Source: Lepus europaeus
Lineage: Eukaryota; Chordata; Mammalia; Lagomorpha; Leporidae
Length of the DNA stretch: 64,000 nucleotides
Assembly: GCF_033115175.1 (NCBI RefSeq)
Contig: NC_084839.1
Coordinates: 35,573,501-35,637,500 of the forward strand
Direction: 5' to 3'
The notes under the pieces: generated by a model
What the model was told of the DNA's origin: nothing
Database searches by the model: none
Seen by the model: only the letters and a program-made list of their open reading frames with translations
Part shown: positions 46,185 to 57,835 of the stretch, piece by piece
Layout: each line of letters starts with the position of its first letter
Numbering within the stretch: the stretch's first letter is position 1
Translations under genes and position numbers: made by a program

Positions 46185-46917
46185 CTGGAAAGACAAAGAA
46201 TAACCAATATGAAACAGAGACAACATCTTTAATATAATATAAAAATGCAATGATTTGCTATTTTCATGTTACAGACTATTGAAGGCACACTGAGATTATG
46301 ATCATTATCAAATTTACAGAAATGAATGTATCAAATCATAGTCATTTGCCTAACAGTGGCAGCAAAATGGCTCCTGGTACTACAAATGATTTTACTTGAA
46401 AGAAAGACAATCATAATCCAGTCACCTTTAATTTTTTTCTGTCTTTCCAACTAAATAAAGACAATAACAGCACTCAGGTCTGAAAAATAATTTGCTTATA
46501 AGAACAACAAATGTCTTATATCTAGAGCAATACAATATTCTCTGGTAAGCAAGAAACCATAATCTCTGAGAAGGTAGAGATTTTTCCTATTTGAAATACT
46601 TGTATAAATTACAATTTATAAAAATTGCATTATATTATAAAGTGAAAGACATATGGCTGATTTGAAACACACATATATGTTTCAAACACAAACATACAAA
46701 TATACACAGTAATCTGATTATTTTCCCTAAAAAATTCATTTCAAAGCTCTCTTCTTTGATGTCAATGCTAATTTATCAAACTCATTTAAAAGTTTATCAG
46801 ATAATAAATATTTTATAAAAACATTATCTCTCATTTGAACTTTGCATTATATCTTCAGAGCACAAAATGTTAATTTTGTAATTATCATTCTGGTTAAATA
46901 TGAAGGTATAAGAAAAG

Positions 46918-47252
46918 CTTTTTTTTTTTTTTTGACAGGCAGAGTGGCTAGTGAGAGAGAGAGAGACAGAGAGAAACGTCTTCCTTTTTGCCGTTGGTTC
47001 ACCCTCCAATGGCCGCTGCGGCCAGCGCATCGTGCTGATCCGAAGCCAGGAGCCAGGTGCTTCTCCTGGTCTCCCATGCGGGTGCAGGGCCCAAGGACTT
47101 GGGCCATCCTCCACTGCCTTCCCGGGCCATAGCAGAGAGCTGGCCTGGAAGAGGGGCAACCGGGATAGAATCCGGCACCCCAACCGGGACTAGTACCCAG
47201 TGTGCCGGTGCCGCAAGGCGGAGGATTAGCCTGTTAAGCCACAGCGCCGGCC
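46918..47252 (-). mobile_element. Young CSINE, antisense, short TSD
   Basis: Full length, head ccacagcgccggcc. The duplication taagaaaag is at 46909-46917 and 47253-47261. Confidence 0.93.
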
Positions 47253-47261
47253 TAAGAAAAG

Positions 47262-48060
47262 TTCACTCATTTAATTACATTTACTAGTAACAACTTGAGG
47301 GAAAAAACAGTACAAAAATATCTGGTTAGAGGAAATTTCAGATAGAGCACTGTGTATTATTTTACAGCAGGAATGTTTTTCTTGAAAACACGGATACAAC
47401 ACGTTGAGAGAACATATAACTATTTGACTATAACGGGTAGAAAATTAACAGAAAATAATCTAAACAAGAACTTTAAAATTTGCTTTGTAATGACAGACAC
47501 CTGCTAACCAATATCTCTTAGTACAAAAAAAGAACAATATGGCATTACCATCAGGTGGTAGAACAAGAAAAAATGTTTTTATGAGTAGGGTACAAGCTCT
47601 ATCATTTAACTAAACCTAATAATCAAATACCAAAATTTTTGTGTTAAGGCAATGCTAAGCCTTAGAAATTGAATGACAATAATAAGGAACAAAGTGATAA
47701 GGCCAGTCCTGACCTGAGGCACATCTGCACAGCTGGATCTACTTGGCTTTCCCTAGTCAGCAGCTTTTCCCTATCCAACTGCACACGTCAGGTAGCAGCT
47801 TTATCTTATAGCCAAACATGAAGCTTTGTCCTATTACATATACTTCTCTGCTATAAGCTAAAGCATACATATACTGTATAACATAAAGTAAATAGATGCT
47901 GGATAATATAAAGTTTATTTTATAAGTTAGTATTTAGAAAAAAATGACAGTGAAAGTTCTTTCACAAAGGCAAAAATCTAATCAAAGATAAAACACTCGA
48001 ACAATTATTTGTCATTGTAGTTGGCTTGCAAATCGAGTCTATTTGATATTGAGTACTTAC
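47262..48060. other. Intron sequence, nothing recognised
   Basis: AT-rich MAP4K3 intron between the 48061 and 46100 exons. No RNA gene or repeat identified. Confidence 0.5.
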
Positions 48061-48102
48061 ATGTACTTTAGGTGTTGGGGGAAGACCATTACTAATAGGC
48101 TT
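48061..48102 (-). CDS. MAP4K3: MAP4K3 exon: KPISNGLPPTPKVH
   Basis: This 42-base exon is a phase-0 cassette of exactly 14 codons, KPISNGLPPTPKVH. The acceptor is TTTTCCTAG and the donor CAT|GTAAGT. It could be skipped without changing frame. It sits just before the CNH domain. Confidence 0.94.
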
Positions 48103-48415
48103 CTAGGAAAAGAACACAGGCATGATTACACATTTTGTTGTTGCTGTTTGGCAGAAGAGTATTTCAAACACATTTATCTGATTAAAATACATGAATACAC
48201 TCTCTCTGTAAAACAAAACATTATAGATAAGGCTCCAGTTCCCTGTAATCTTTTCACAGTCCATTTATTTCTAGTTTCTGCCTCCCCAAAAACCAATTTG
48301 CTTTTTATCTTTTCAAATGTTTTCTACATAATTTTATGTACTCACATATTTGTATAGCTCTCCAGACATTTTGTATGTATTCATACACATGTCCCTATAG
48401 AAACTATCGTTTTGG

Positions 48416-48712
48416 GGGCTGGTGTTGTGGTATAGCAGGTTAAGCTGCTGCCTGCAACTCTGACATCCAATATGGTTGCAGGTTTAAGTCCCAGTTGCTC
48501 CACTTATGTTCCAGCTCCCTGCTAAGGTGCCTGGGAAAGCAGCGGAGGATGGTGCAAATGCTTGGGCCCACAAGGGAGACTGAGATGAAGTTACTGGCTC
48601 CTGGCTTCAGCCTGGCCGATATGGTCATTTGGGGAGTGAACCAGTGGATGGAAGCTCTTTCTCTCTGTAATTCTTATAAATAAATAAATCTCTAAAATAA
48701 AAAGAAAGAAAA
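48416..48712 (+). mobile_element. CSINE, sense
   Basis: gggggctggtgttgtggtat, core tgcaaatgcttgggccc, and taattcttataaataaataa. Confidence 0.87.
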
Positions 48713-48739
48713 TATTGTTTTGGTGGGTTTTAAAACAAA

Positions 48740-49055
48740 GAGCAGGCAGGTACTTCCCATAATGGGTAAGATGCCAGTTAAGACACTTGCATTCCACCTG
48801 AGTTTGAGAAACAGCTCTGGCTCCTGACTCCAGGTTCTTGCTAATGCAGACTTGAGGAGGCAGTGATGATCGCTCAAGTAATTGGGTTTCTGTTACTATG
48901 TGGGAGACCTGGATTGAATTCTTGGCTCCTGGCTTTGGCTTGGCTCAGTTCTAGCTGTTGGGGGCCTTTGGGAGAATGAACCAGTAGATGGAATCTTACC
49001 CTCTGCCTCTCTATCTCTTTTTGTACCTCTTATATAAATTAAAAATAAAATAAAT
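48740..49055 (+). mobile_element. Old CSINE, sense
   Basis: caggtacttcccataatggg, gctcaagtaattgggtttct, gtgggagacctggattgaat, ctggctttggcttggctcag. Strongly diverged. Confidence 0.75.
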
Positions 49056-49199
49056 CCAAATAGTTTTCACTGTTTATTTCATTTTTTTTTGATACTTTAA
49101 AGTGTCCTTAAAATTGTGTCTTGGACTGCATTCCATATCAGTCATAAGACCTAGTTCATTTATTTTAACTGTAGCATTGTTGAGATTATAACATAATTT

Positions 49200-49545
49200 A
49201 TCTTATGTAATATGGGAATGGCTTTTTTAGGGTAAACTGTGACAGAGAGCTGTTCCTTTTACATTCTGGTGGATACTGACAAACTTTTCTTTGAGTGCCT
49301 ACATCACACCACACCACCGGCAATATATGAGAGTTCCTGGTTGCTTGTATTCTTGCTTATATTATCATGCTGATTAGTGAAAACCATTTGCTTATATGTC
49401 TCATGAAGCTGCACACCTCTGGTTACAGGAAGGTTGAGGATCTTTTATAAAAGGGTGTTTATTTGCTATCTGTATTTTCTCTTTTGTGAACTGTCTTTGC
49501 TCATTTTTAAACTTTATCTTTTTCGTATCTATTTGTGGAGCTTGG
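49200..49545 (-). mobile_element. Possible L1 fragment, antisense
   Basis: gtgcctacatcacaccacac and gtgaactgtctttgctcatt resemble reversed old L1 sequence. Weak. Confidence 0.4.
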
Positions 49546-49547
49546 TT

Positions 49548-49841
49548 TTTAAAGATTTTTCAGAGCAACAGAGATAAATAGTGAGAGTGAGAGAGAGCGA
49601 GAGCAAGAGAGCGAGAGAATCTTCCATCTGCTGGTTCATTCTCCAAATGAGGCAATGGTCAGGGGTGGGCCAGCCTGAAGTCAGGAGTCTTGAACTCCAT
49701 CTGGGTCTCCCATGTGGGCGGCAGGGTTAACAGGGAGCTGAACTGGAAACAGAGTAGCAGGGAATCTAACTGGTGGCTATGATATGAAATGCCAGTGTCA
49801 AAAGCAGACGCTTAATGTACTGCAACATAATGCTAGCCCCT
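49548..49841 (-). mobile_element. Old CSINE, antisense
   Basis: gtttttaaagatttttcaga, (ga)n, tctgctggttcattctccaa, head gcaacataatgctagcccc. Confidence 0.82.
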
Positions 49842-50445
49842 GATTTTTAAAAATATATTCTAGATTTAAATATTTTATCTATTTTATATACTACAAATAT
49901 TTCCTCCTAGACTGCAGATTACCTTATCTTTATTAACCATGTATTCTGTCAACTGATTTTAATAAATCAAAATATTTTAATAATTTATCTGAATATACAG
50001 ATAATTATAAGGAGAGCAAAAATGGCATATCTGCTCACCCATAATATCCTTGAGAATACCAGCGACTCTTCCCAGAGGCCACAAACTTCAGTATATGTGT
50101 ATATATCCTATTCCCAAGGGATAGGAAATCTCCATGTATTCTAGTATACTTTATAAATACGAATTTTATGAGTCTAGGCTTCTTTGAAAATTAATCTAAA
50201 TAACATTTTAAGGAATGACATTAAAATTGTTTCTCAGTCTAATAAAAAATGAATTGTTTAAGCAATGTGATAACAGATAACATAAAATTAGTTAACTGAT
50301 TTCATATGACACAAAAATATTAAATGACTTCTGAAATCAACAATGTTTTACTTTGTAGATAATTTTTAATCTACTTACAAATAATTTATTCATCTTTGTT
50401 TTTATATCAATGTCCTTAAATTAGTATCTCAGTAAAACATCATTT

Positions 50446-50792
50446 AAAAATATTTATTTATTTATTTGAAAGGCAGAATTACAGAGACAGAGACAGAGAC
50501 AGAGAGAGAGAAAGACAAAAGATGGAGAGATCTTGATCTTCTATCTGTTGGTTCACTCCCCAAATGGCCACGACAGCTGGAGCTGGGCCAGTCCAATGTT
50601 GGGAGCCAGGAGATTCATCTGTATCTCCCATGTGGGTGCAGGGGCCCAAGCACTTGGGCCATCTTCTGCTGTCCCAGGTGCATTGGCAGCGAGCTGGATC
50701 AGAGGTAGAGTAGTAGGGACTAGAACTCATGTCCATATGGGATGCCAGTGCTGCAGGCAGTGGCTTTCCCTGCTATGTTATGGTGCCGGCCA
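50446..50792 (-). mobile_element. CSINE, antisense, near-exact TSD
   Basis: (attt)n, core ggcccaagcacttgggcc, head atggtgccggcc. The flanks cagtaaaacatcattt (50430-50445) and cagtaaaatgtcattt (50793-50808) differ by two bases. Confidence 0.92.
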
Positions 50793-50977
50793 CAGTAAAA
50801 TGTCATTTTTAATTAGGGAACTCAGCATGTTATAACTGTCAGATTTATGTGAAGCATTAAAAGAATTGGTTATAAATAATTTCAAAAAGCTACAAAAATT
50901 GTAACCGTGTTTTAATATATCATGCATGCTATTTATCCTATGATTGAATAAGGGATATATTTATTTAGAGTTATCGA

Positions 50978-51318
50978 GGGTCTGGCGCCACAGCACAGCA
51001 AAATAAACCACTGCCTGTGATGCCAGCGTCCAACATGGGTTAATGATTTGAGTACCAGCTGCTCTGCTTCTGATCCAACTCCTTACTAATGTGCCTGGGA
51101 AAGCAGTAGCAGATGGCCCAAATACTTGGGCCTCTGCACCCATGTGGGAGACCCAGAGGGAGTTCCAGGTTCCTGGCTCTGGCTTAGCCTAGCCCTGAAT
51201 GGTTGTTTTGGCCATTTGGGAGTGAAATCAATGGATGGAAAAATCTTTCTCTCTGTCTCCCCCTCTCTCTGTAACTCTGCCTTCCAAATAAATAAATAAA
51301 TAAATAAATAATTAAAAG
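50978..51318 (+). mobile_element. CSINE, sense, with (AAAT)n tail
   Basis: gggtctggcgccacagcaca, gggagacccagagggagttc, and ctgccttccaaataaataaa repeated to 51312. Confidence 0.87.
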
Positions 51319-51460
51319 ATTACTGAAACTGTTAGTATGTACCCTAATCAAGGTAATTGAAAAAGTAAATTAAAATACATACATAAAAAATGCTTACATC
51401 TCTGTGTTGTACTCATTGAGCTGTATTTTTGCAGTACTACATTAACAGGGCTGCTAATTT

Positions 51461-51784
51461 TTTTTTTTAAGATTTATTTATTTACTTGAGAGGTAGAGTT
51501 ATAGATAGAGTGAGAGACAGGGAGAGAGAGGTCTTCTACCCATTGATTCACTCCCCAAATGGCCACAATGGCCAGAGCTGAGCTGATCTGAAGCCAGGAG
51601 CAAGGAGCTTCTTCCAGGTTTCCCACACAAGTACAGGGTCCCAAACACTTGGGCCATCCTCTATTGCTTTCCCAGGCCATCAGCAGGGAGTTAGAAGTAG
51701 AGCAGTCAGGACCCCAACTGGCGCCCACATGGGAGGCTGGTTCTGCAGGCAGATGCCTACCTACTATGCTACAGTGCTGGCCTC
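51461..51784 (-). mobile_element. CSINE, antisense, 10-base TSD
   Basis: T-run, aagatttatttatttacttg, core, head gctacagtgctggcc. The duplication ggctgctaat is at 51449-51458 and 51787-51796. Confidence 0.9.
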
Positions 51785-51841
51785 AAGGCTGCTAATACTT
51801 AAACTGATAAAAGCAAAAAGGTAGACAGAATTTGGTAAGTG

Positions 51842-52140
51842 ATCAAGTTGGGACACAGTTGGTAAAGCCACTGCCTGCAATGCAGGTATCCTATATGGGC
51901 ATGGGTTTGAGTCTTGGCTGCTTCAGTTCTCATCCAGCTAATGGCCTGGGAAAAGCAGTGAAAGATGTTCTATGTGTGTGGGCCCCTGCCTGGTTCCTGG
52001 CTTTGGCCTAGCCCAGCCCTGGGCATTAAGGCCATCTGAAAAATGAACCAGTGTTTGGAACATCTCTGTCTTGCTCCTTCTCTAACCTGGACTTTCAAAT
52101 AAATGAATAAAGAAATAAATATATAAATAAATATTTTTAA
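51842..52140 (+). mobile_element. Old CSINE, sense
   Basis: gttgggacacagttggtaaa, gctaatggcctgggaaaagc, ctggactttcaaataaatga. Confidence 0.8.
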
Positions 52141-52239
52141 AAAAGGGTCATTATACTTTCATTAAAAATATCTTAACTTTCACAAATTACAATGGATACC
52201 CCAATTAACTGGAGTATAAACAGTAAGTTGGAGTAAATG

Positions 52240-52853
52240 AATGGTATAATAGCTGAGATGCTGGCTGGGATGCCTATGTCCCATATCAAGATTGCCTGGA
52301 TTCAGGGCCGGTGCTGTGGCTCACTTGGTTAATCCTCCGCTGCGGCACCAGCACCCCATATGGGCGCCGAGTTCTAGTCCTGGTTGCTCCTCTTCCAGTC
52401 AAGCTCTCTGCTGTGGCCCAGGAAAGCAGTGGAGGATCGCCCAAGTGCTTGGGCCCCTGCACCCACATGGGGGACCAGGAGGAAGCACCTGGCTCTTGGC
52501 TTTGGATTGGCGTAGCTCCGGCTGTAGTGGCCATTTGGGGGGTGAACTAACAGAGGAAAGACCTTTCTCTCTCTCTCTCTCACTGTCTATTTGTCAAAAA
52601 ACAAACAATCCAAAAAAGAGCCTGGATTCAAGTTGTGGCTCTGTTCCTGATTCTAGCCTCTGGTTAACGTGTAGCCTGGGAGACAGTGGGTGATGGTTTA
52701 AGTGGCTGGGTCCCTACATTTATGTGGGAGACCTGGATTGGGTTCTTGGTTCCTGGCTGCAGGCTTAACTAACCCCAGCTGTTGCGGGTATTTGAGGAGC
52801 AAATCAGCAGATCAGAGTGCTGTCTCTCTCTCAAAAAAAAAAAAAAAAAAAAA
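52240..52853 (+). mobile_element. Old CSINE, sense, split by a younger one
   Basis: Left part gatgctggctgggatgccta and right part ttaagtggctgggtccctac to an A20 run are one diverged CSINE. The insertion is at 52305-52619. Confidence 0.8.
52305..52619 (+). mobile_element. CSINE nested in a CSINE, 11-base TSD
   Basis: gggccggtgctgtggctcac through the CT tail. The duplication gcctggattca is at 52294-52304 and 52620-52630. Confidence 0.93.
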
Positions 52854-53031
52854 AGTACATGATATTCTATAGTGAGGTCTTTTAAAAAGGTTAGAAATAG
52901 TGGAAAAGCCTCTACAGATGTGCTTACTACACAGGGTTCACATAAATGTATTAAATGTATCACAAATTTCTATAAAAATGACAAATAAGAAGCTTCACAA
53001 AAACTTCAAAAAATATTCTCATCTCTGACAT

Positions 53032-53362
53032 TTTTTTTTTTTAAAGATTTATTTTTTTTTTGAAAGACAGAGTTACAGAGAGAGGTAGACACACACAGAG
53101 AGAGGTCTTCCGTCTGCTGATTCACTCCCCAGATGGCCGCAATGGCTGGAGCTATGTTATCTGAAGCCAAGAGCCAGGAGTTTCTTCTAGGTCTCCCACG
53201 TGGGTGCAGGGGCCCAAGGACTTGGGACATCTTCTACTGCTTTCCCAGGCCATAGTAGAGAGCTGGATTGGAAGAGGAGCAGCCAGGACTTGAACTGGTG
53301 CCCTTATGGGATACCGGCACTTCAGGCCAGGGCTTTAACCCGTTGCGCCACAGTGCCGGCCC
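53032..53362 (-). mobile_element. CSINE, antisense
   Basis: T-run, aaagatttattttttttttg, core ggcccaaggacttgggac, head ccacagtgccggcccc. Confidence 0.9.
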
Positions 53363-53395
53363 CATGTTTTTGACATTTGAAATGTTGGAGATTTT

Positions 53396-53727
53396 TTTTT
53401 TTTTTTAATTTTTTGACAGGCAGAGTGGACAATGAGAGAGAGAGACAGAGAGAAAGGTCTTCCTTTGCTGTTGGTTCACCCTCCAATGGCCGCCGCAGCT
53501 GGCGCACCACACTGATCCGAAGCCAGGAGCCAGGTGCTCATCCAGGTCTCCCAAGGGGTGCAGGGCCCAAGCACTTGGGCCATCCTCCACTGCACTTCCG
53601 GGCCACAGCAGAGAGCTGGCCTGGAAGGGGGGCAACCGGGACAGAATCCGGCGCCCCAACCGGGACTAGAACCTGGTGTGCCGGCACCGCAGGCAGAGGA
53701 TTAGCCTATTGAGCCGCAGCGCCACCC
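53396..53727 (-). mobile_element. Young CSINE, antisense, 18-base TSD
   Basis: Full length, head gccgcagcgccaccc. The duplication tgaaatgttggagatttt is at 53378-53395 and 53728-53745. Confidence 0.95.
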
Positions 53728-54012
53728 TGAAATGTTGGAGATTTTAAAGATTTTGTGTTGTTGTTTTAAATTCTATCGGTGATCTGGAGTTAATTCTTAA
53801 AGTGTTTAAAATTTTTCATCTCTTATTATCCTTGACAAATACTATTTATGCTTTAATAGTTATTAAATTTTATCTAAATTGTACAGGAGTAGCTGCTCAG
53901 GCTAATTTCACCTTTCCTGAAGTGATGAAAATAATTAGTTCTCCCTCTTGTTGGCTATTTTCTTTACATTAGAGTAGCAACATCACTCATCATATGATCT
54001 ATAGTTAGAAAT

Positions 54013-54055
54013 CTTTTCTAAAAATATATTTATTTATTTATTCAAAAGTCAGTGT

Positions 54056-54088
<33 letters not shown>

Positions 54089-54320
54089 TTCCATACTGTG
54101 ATTCACTCTCCAGGGCTAGGCCAGGCTGAAGCAAGGAGCTTCATCCAGGTCTCCCACATGGGTGCAGGGGCCCAACCACTTGGGCTATCTTCGACTGCTT
54201 TCTCAGGCACATTAGCAGGGGGCTTGATTGGAAGCAGAGCAGCCAGACATGAACCAGCATCCATAAGGGATACCAGCATTGCAGGCAACAGCTTTACCTG
54301 CTATGCCACAACGCCAGCTG
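54013..54320 (-). mobile_element. CSINE, antisense, 13-base TSD
   Basis: (attt)n, (ga)n at 54058-54087, core ggcccaaccacttgggct, head ccacaacgccagc. The duplication tatagttagaaat is at 54000-54012 and 54321-54333. Confidence 0.92.
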
Positions 54321-54429
54321 TATAGTTAGAAATTTGTCCCGGGGTAGAGGCATAACTTTTCTTAAATTCTTATCTCCTTTTCATAACTTCTTGTGACTGG
54401 AAGAGGAACATTTTAAGGATTTATTTTCA

Positions 54430-54450
54430 TGTGTGTGTGTGTGTGTGTAT
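54430..54450. repeat. (GT)n microsatellite
   Basis: A short run of about nine GT units in intron sequence. Confidence 0.9.
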
Positions 54451-54754
54451 AAAACTGTTATGTTATGAACAATCACAAGAATTCTGTGATTGTATCTGTA
54501 TGAAGGTTACATTTTTCCTACAGTATATAAAAAATTGCTTTTAAATAAAAAGTCATCACTCAAGTTTGCCACAGCAAAACTACTTTCTTCCAAGATTTAA
54601 ATGATCTATTCAGCATTACAACTAATACACTAAAATATCAACTGTAATTGTGAAATATACAATTTGCTACTATAGTTTTACTAATTAAAAATCTGACTCT
54701 AACTAGCAAAAAAGTAAACAAATACAAGTGTAGTTTAAGAATATCAATACCTAC

Positions 54755-54867
54755 TGGTACATCTTTCTTTTCTTTCCTTGAAAGGTTTGTGCCTCTGTTT
54801 TCATTCTGTTGCTGATATAATGAGCCATCTCGGTCACCATTTAACTGGAAGGAGCCCACTCCATTTC
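54755..54867 (-). CDS. MAP4K3: MAP4K3 exon: linker GNGVGSFQLNGDRDG
   Basis: This 113-base exon encodes (G)NGVGSFQLNGDRDGSLY through GTNLSRKEKKDVP. The donor chosen is CCA|GTAGGT because the next exon starts in phase 0 with Lys; a competing GTATTG lies 4 bases downstream. The acceptor is GTGAAG, preceded by a purine-rich, weak polypyrimidine tract, so it is a candidate for variable inclusion. The encoded linker is rich in Gln, Asn, Arg and Lys. Confidence 0.92.
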
Positions 54868-55343
54868 CTTCACAGAGATATGTTTAAATACATTGAAAAA
54901 GGATTAATTTTAATTCAAGAAATTATCAAGCAGGAAAGAAATTTTAACTCTGAGATGTTTCATTCTCCATTTGGGATCACCCAACCAGAATATTTAGTAC
55001 TGAATTAAAAGAATATGTATTCTTTCATACCTCTGTTTCTGGCATAGTAGGCAAATTTAAACCCATGCTGTATCTAAGTACACATATTTACATTAAAAAG
55101 AGTGAAGGCTAAATGTGATATGAGAAACAAGAGACAAAATATTCCAGACTGAGTCATAGGCAATCCTGTCATAAACACATGTGGATCATGAGACAAAGAG
55201 CCAAAAAGCACCTCGACAGCCATTGCTCTTCTCTCCTGCGCCAAAGGAATTCCAAATAATCTCTGGGAAGAGATTACCTCTACTTTCCCCCCAACACAGT
55301 ATGAAAGCCTGGTAATGCATTTGACTTCCCTCTCTACCATTAC

Positions 55344-55503
55344 CTAAAGCAATAGGTTTCGGTGGGGGTAACCTAGGGGGTGGCGGTCTGGGTGGCACTT
55401 GGGATGGTTTTGCTGGGCTCCCTGATGTGGGACATCTCTTGATTGTTCCTTGATTATCATCCTCAGTGGAATGAGTTTCCTGTTGTATGAAGATGGATTT
55501 AGG
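55344..55503 (-). CDS. MAP4K3: MAP4K3 exon: second proline-rich motif
   Basis: This 160-base exon encodes 53 residues, beginning PKSIFIQQETHSTEDDNQG and ending VPPRPPPPRLPPPKPIAL plus one base. The acceptor is ATTTCAG and the donor TTTAG|GTAATG. The long PxxP cluster is a second SH3-ligand-type region. The exon has good codon continuity and no stop. Confidence 0.96.
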
Positions 55504-56780
55504 CTGAAATAATATAGAAAATGAGACCAGTGATTAAACATAATTCCTGAAGTACATATTATTATACACTACAGGCTTTCCAACTGCATTTATTACATGA
55601 CTTTCAAGGTTATTTAATCATTTGATACAGATGACTTTAATGTATTAGTTAAATACTAATATTCACTAAAATGTATTTCTCAGATTTTGCTATGTGGCCC
55701 AAAAGAAAGCCTCTATGTCTTTCTACTAATTCCTCACAAGTCTTCCCACTTGGACTTGCCAAATAAAAACATCTTAGTCTCTTCGACCTACTCCACTGTA
55801 AGTGAATCTTTTCGTTTTAAATATCCAAGCTAATCAAAGTTTAGTTCCTTGGTAATCTAAATTATCTCTTAGATGACTACTTTTGTTATGGCTTAATTTT
55901 TCAGACTGGAAGTAGACGATATCAATTCAAATTTTATCATATTGGAGAATATCAACATAGCAATATTGGATGCCCAAGAAACTTTTTCTGCAGATGATGG
56001 AAAAATCTTAAGTGAGTTGAAACTTTGGTAAAGCTATATATTCTTATAATTATATCTCTTATTAGGAGTATTTCTTTGAAATTCAGATCTCTATCCTTTT
56101 CCTATCATAAGCAAATCCAGTATTATTTAATTGTGTGAATCAGGATTTTTCCCAATAAAATAAAATAAAAACACAACATAGCAATAAATTTGATGACAAG
56201 ACTGGTAAGATTCTCATTTTAATACCCTGATTTCAAACTTTAACACTGTTTGTTTTACAACTACATTTTATTATGCATATGAACTTATAAGATAAAATAA
56301 ATTTAATTACTACTTTCCATATTAACACATTTTATCCTTAAAAAAGTCCATCAGTTGGGATTATTTTATTGTTTTATGTAGACTTGTTTTATAAAAGGAT
56401 TTTCTTGTAAAAATGTTCTTATTTTGAATTTTGAATTTAAAATTATCTTCTGAAAATTAAACATTTGTGATGATAAATTGCTATTCTTTACCCATATTCA
56501 GAAATCAGTTAATAATACATTTGACAGAAAAAATTTTATAAAAATGTGAGCTTTCTAATTCAAGTGAAATAACACTAATCGACTGACACAATCATTTTCA
56601 GTGTATAATTTCTAGATTATACTACTTAAAATGAGTAAGTAACAAGTTGGTATTTTAAAAAGGCAAATAATGGAAAAGCATCTACTTATATCATTGTTAG
56701 AAACTTTATGATTTTTCTTTTTGAACTGCAAATGAAAATAAGCTAGAAAAAATATTAATATAGTATTGAAGTGGAAGATC
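55504..56780. other. Intron sequence, nothing recognised
   Basis: Long AT-rich stretch upstream of the 55344 exon on the transcript. No clear repeat until the (CA)n at 56782-56794. Notably SINE-free for over 2.4 kb on either side of the 55344 exon. Confidence 0.5.
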
Positions 56781-56811
56781 ACACACACACACGCACGTGC
56801 AGAGCTCTGGT

Positions 56812-57213
56812 TTGAATAACATTTGGGTCACAAACTCGTCCTGGACTTTAAACCCCAAAACCATGGTTAATGGCACCATCAGAAGGTATCAGGAAATGGA
56901 GGGCATGCCCCCAGAAGGTAGTTGTCACACACAGAGGTGGTTACAAAAGCATAGCTGAGTCCATCACACTATCTCTCTGCTTTCTTGTTTGCTATGTAAT
57001 TCTTTCCCTGCACATGCTACCTCTTGCCATGTGATGTTCTATCCAGCCTTGGGTCTGTCAGCAAGAACACCACTGCCAAACACTGATCCACTGGGGCCAC
57101 TTGATCTTGGACTGTGAATCTCTGAAACTGTAAGCCGAAATAAACCTTTTCTCCTTATCCTTTAGCTTTCTCAGGTATTTTGTTATAGTGACAAAGAGCT
57201 CACTGATACACAC
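56812..57213 (+). mobile_element. MaLR-type solitary LTR, sense
   Basis: ggcaccatcagaaggtatca, ctttcttgtttgctatgtaa, gaatctctgaaactgtaagc, cgaaataaaccttttctcct and caggtattttgttatagtga follow an MST/MLT-type LTR. Its own AATAAA-like signal is present. It ends 32 bases from a MAP4K3 exon. Confidence 0.65.
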
Positions 57214-57244
57214 AAAATTCAAATTTAAAAATAAATTTGTCTAC

Positions 57245-57287
57245 CTTTGGTGGCAAAGGAGGTGGAACTTTTGCTTTCATAGTTGAA
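57245..57287 (-). CDS. MAP4K3: MAP4K3 exon: first proline-rich motif
   Basis: This 43-base exon encodes (H)STMKAKVPPPLPPK. The acceptor is GTTTTTAG and the donor is AAAG|GTAGAC. With the PKS start of the next exon it forms VPPPLPPKPK, an SH3-ligand-type motif of the kind MAP4K family members use to bind adaptor proteins. Confidence 0.94.
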
Positions 57288-57493
57288 CTAAAAACACAAA
57301 AAAGTTAGAATCAGAATTTTCCTTTTACAAAGAATAATTATTAAAACACAATTATTTCTTCAAGATATAGAAAAAATTTGCAAAAAGAAGTACCATTTTT
57401 TTCTGAAATGTTCCAGTTACATGAAATGAGATATTATTCATAAGTAATTGGGTAGACATGTGTTTTTTTTGTTTGTTTCAAATACTATACTGT

Positions 57494-57823
57494 GGGGCTG
57501 GCGCTGGGGTGTAGTGAGTAAAACCGCTGCCTGCAGTGCCAGCATCCCATATGGGCGGAAGTTCAAATCCTGGCTGCTCCACTTCTAATCTAGCTCTCTG
57601 CTATGGCCTGGGAAAGCAGTAGAAGATTACCCAAGTTCTTGGGCCCCTGCACCCACGTGGGAAACCTGGAGGGAGCTCCTGGCTCCTGGCTTCGGACTGG
57701 CGCAGCTCTAGCCATTGTGGCAAATTGGCGAGTGAACCAGCGAATAGAGGGCCCCTCTCTCTCTATCTGCCTCTCCTCTCTCTGTGTAATTCTGACTTTC
57801 AAATAAATAAATATATGTTTAAA
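57494..57823 (+). mobile_element. CSINE, sense
   Basis: ggggctggcgctggggtgta, core, and ctgactttcaaataaataaa. Confidence 0.9.
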
Positions 57824-57835
57824 AAAATAAAATAT

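Noticed and set aside
48043..48357. A 104-codon plus-strand open frame
   Set aside because: It overlaps the MAP4K3 exon at 48061-48102 on the opposite strand and continues into intron; no family resemblance.
54778..55008. Plus-strand open frame over the 54755 exon
   Set aside because: It is the antisense shadow of the MAP4K3 linker exon and its intron.
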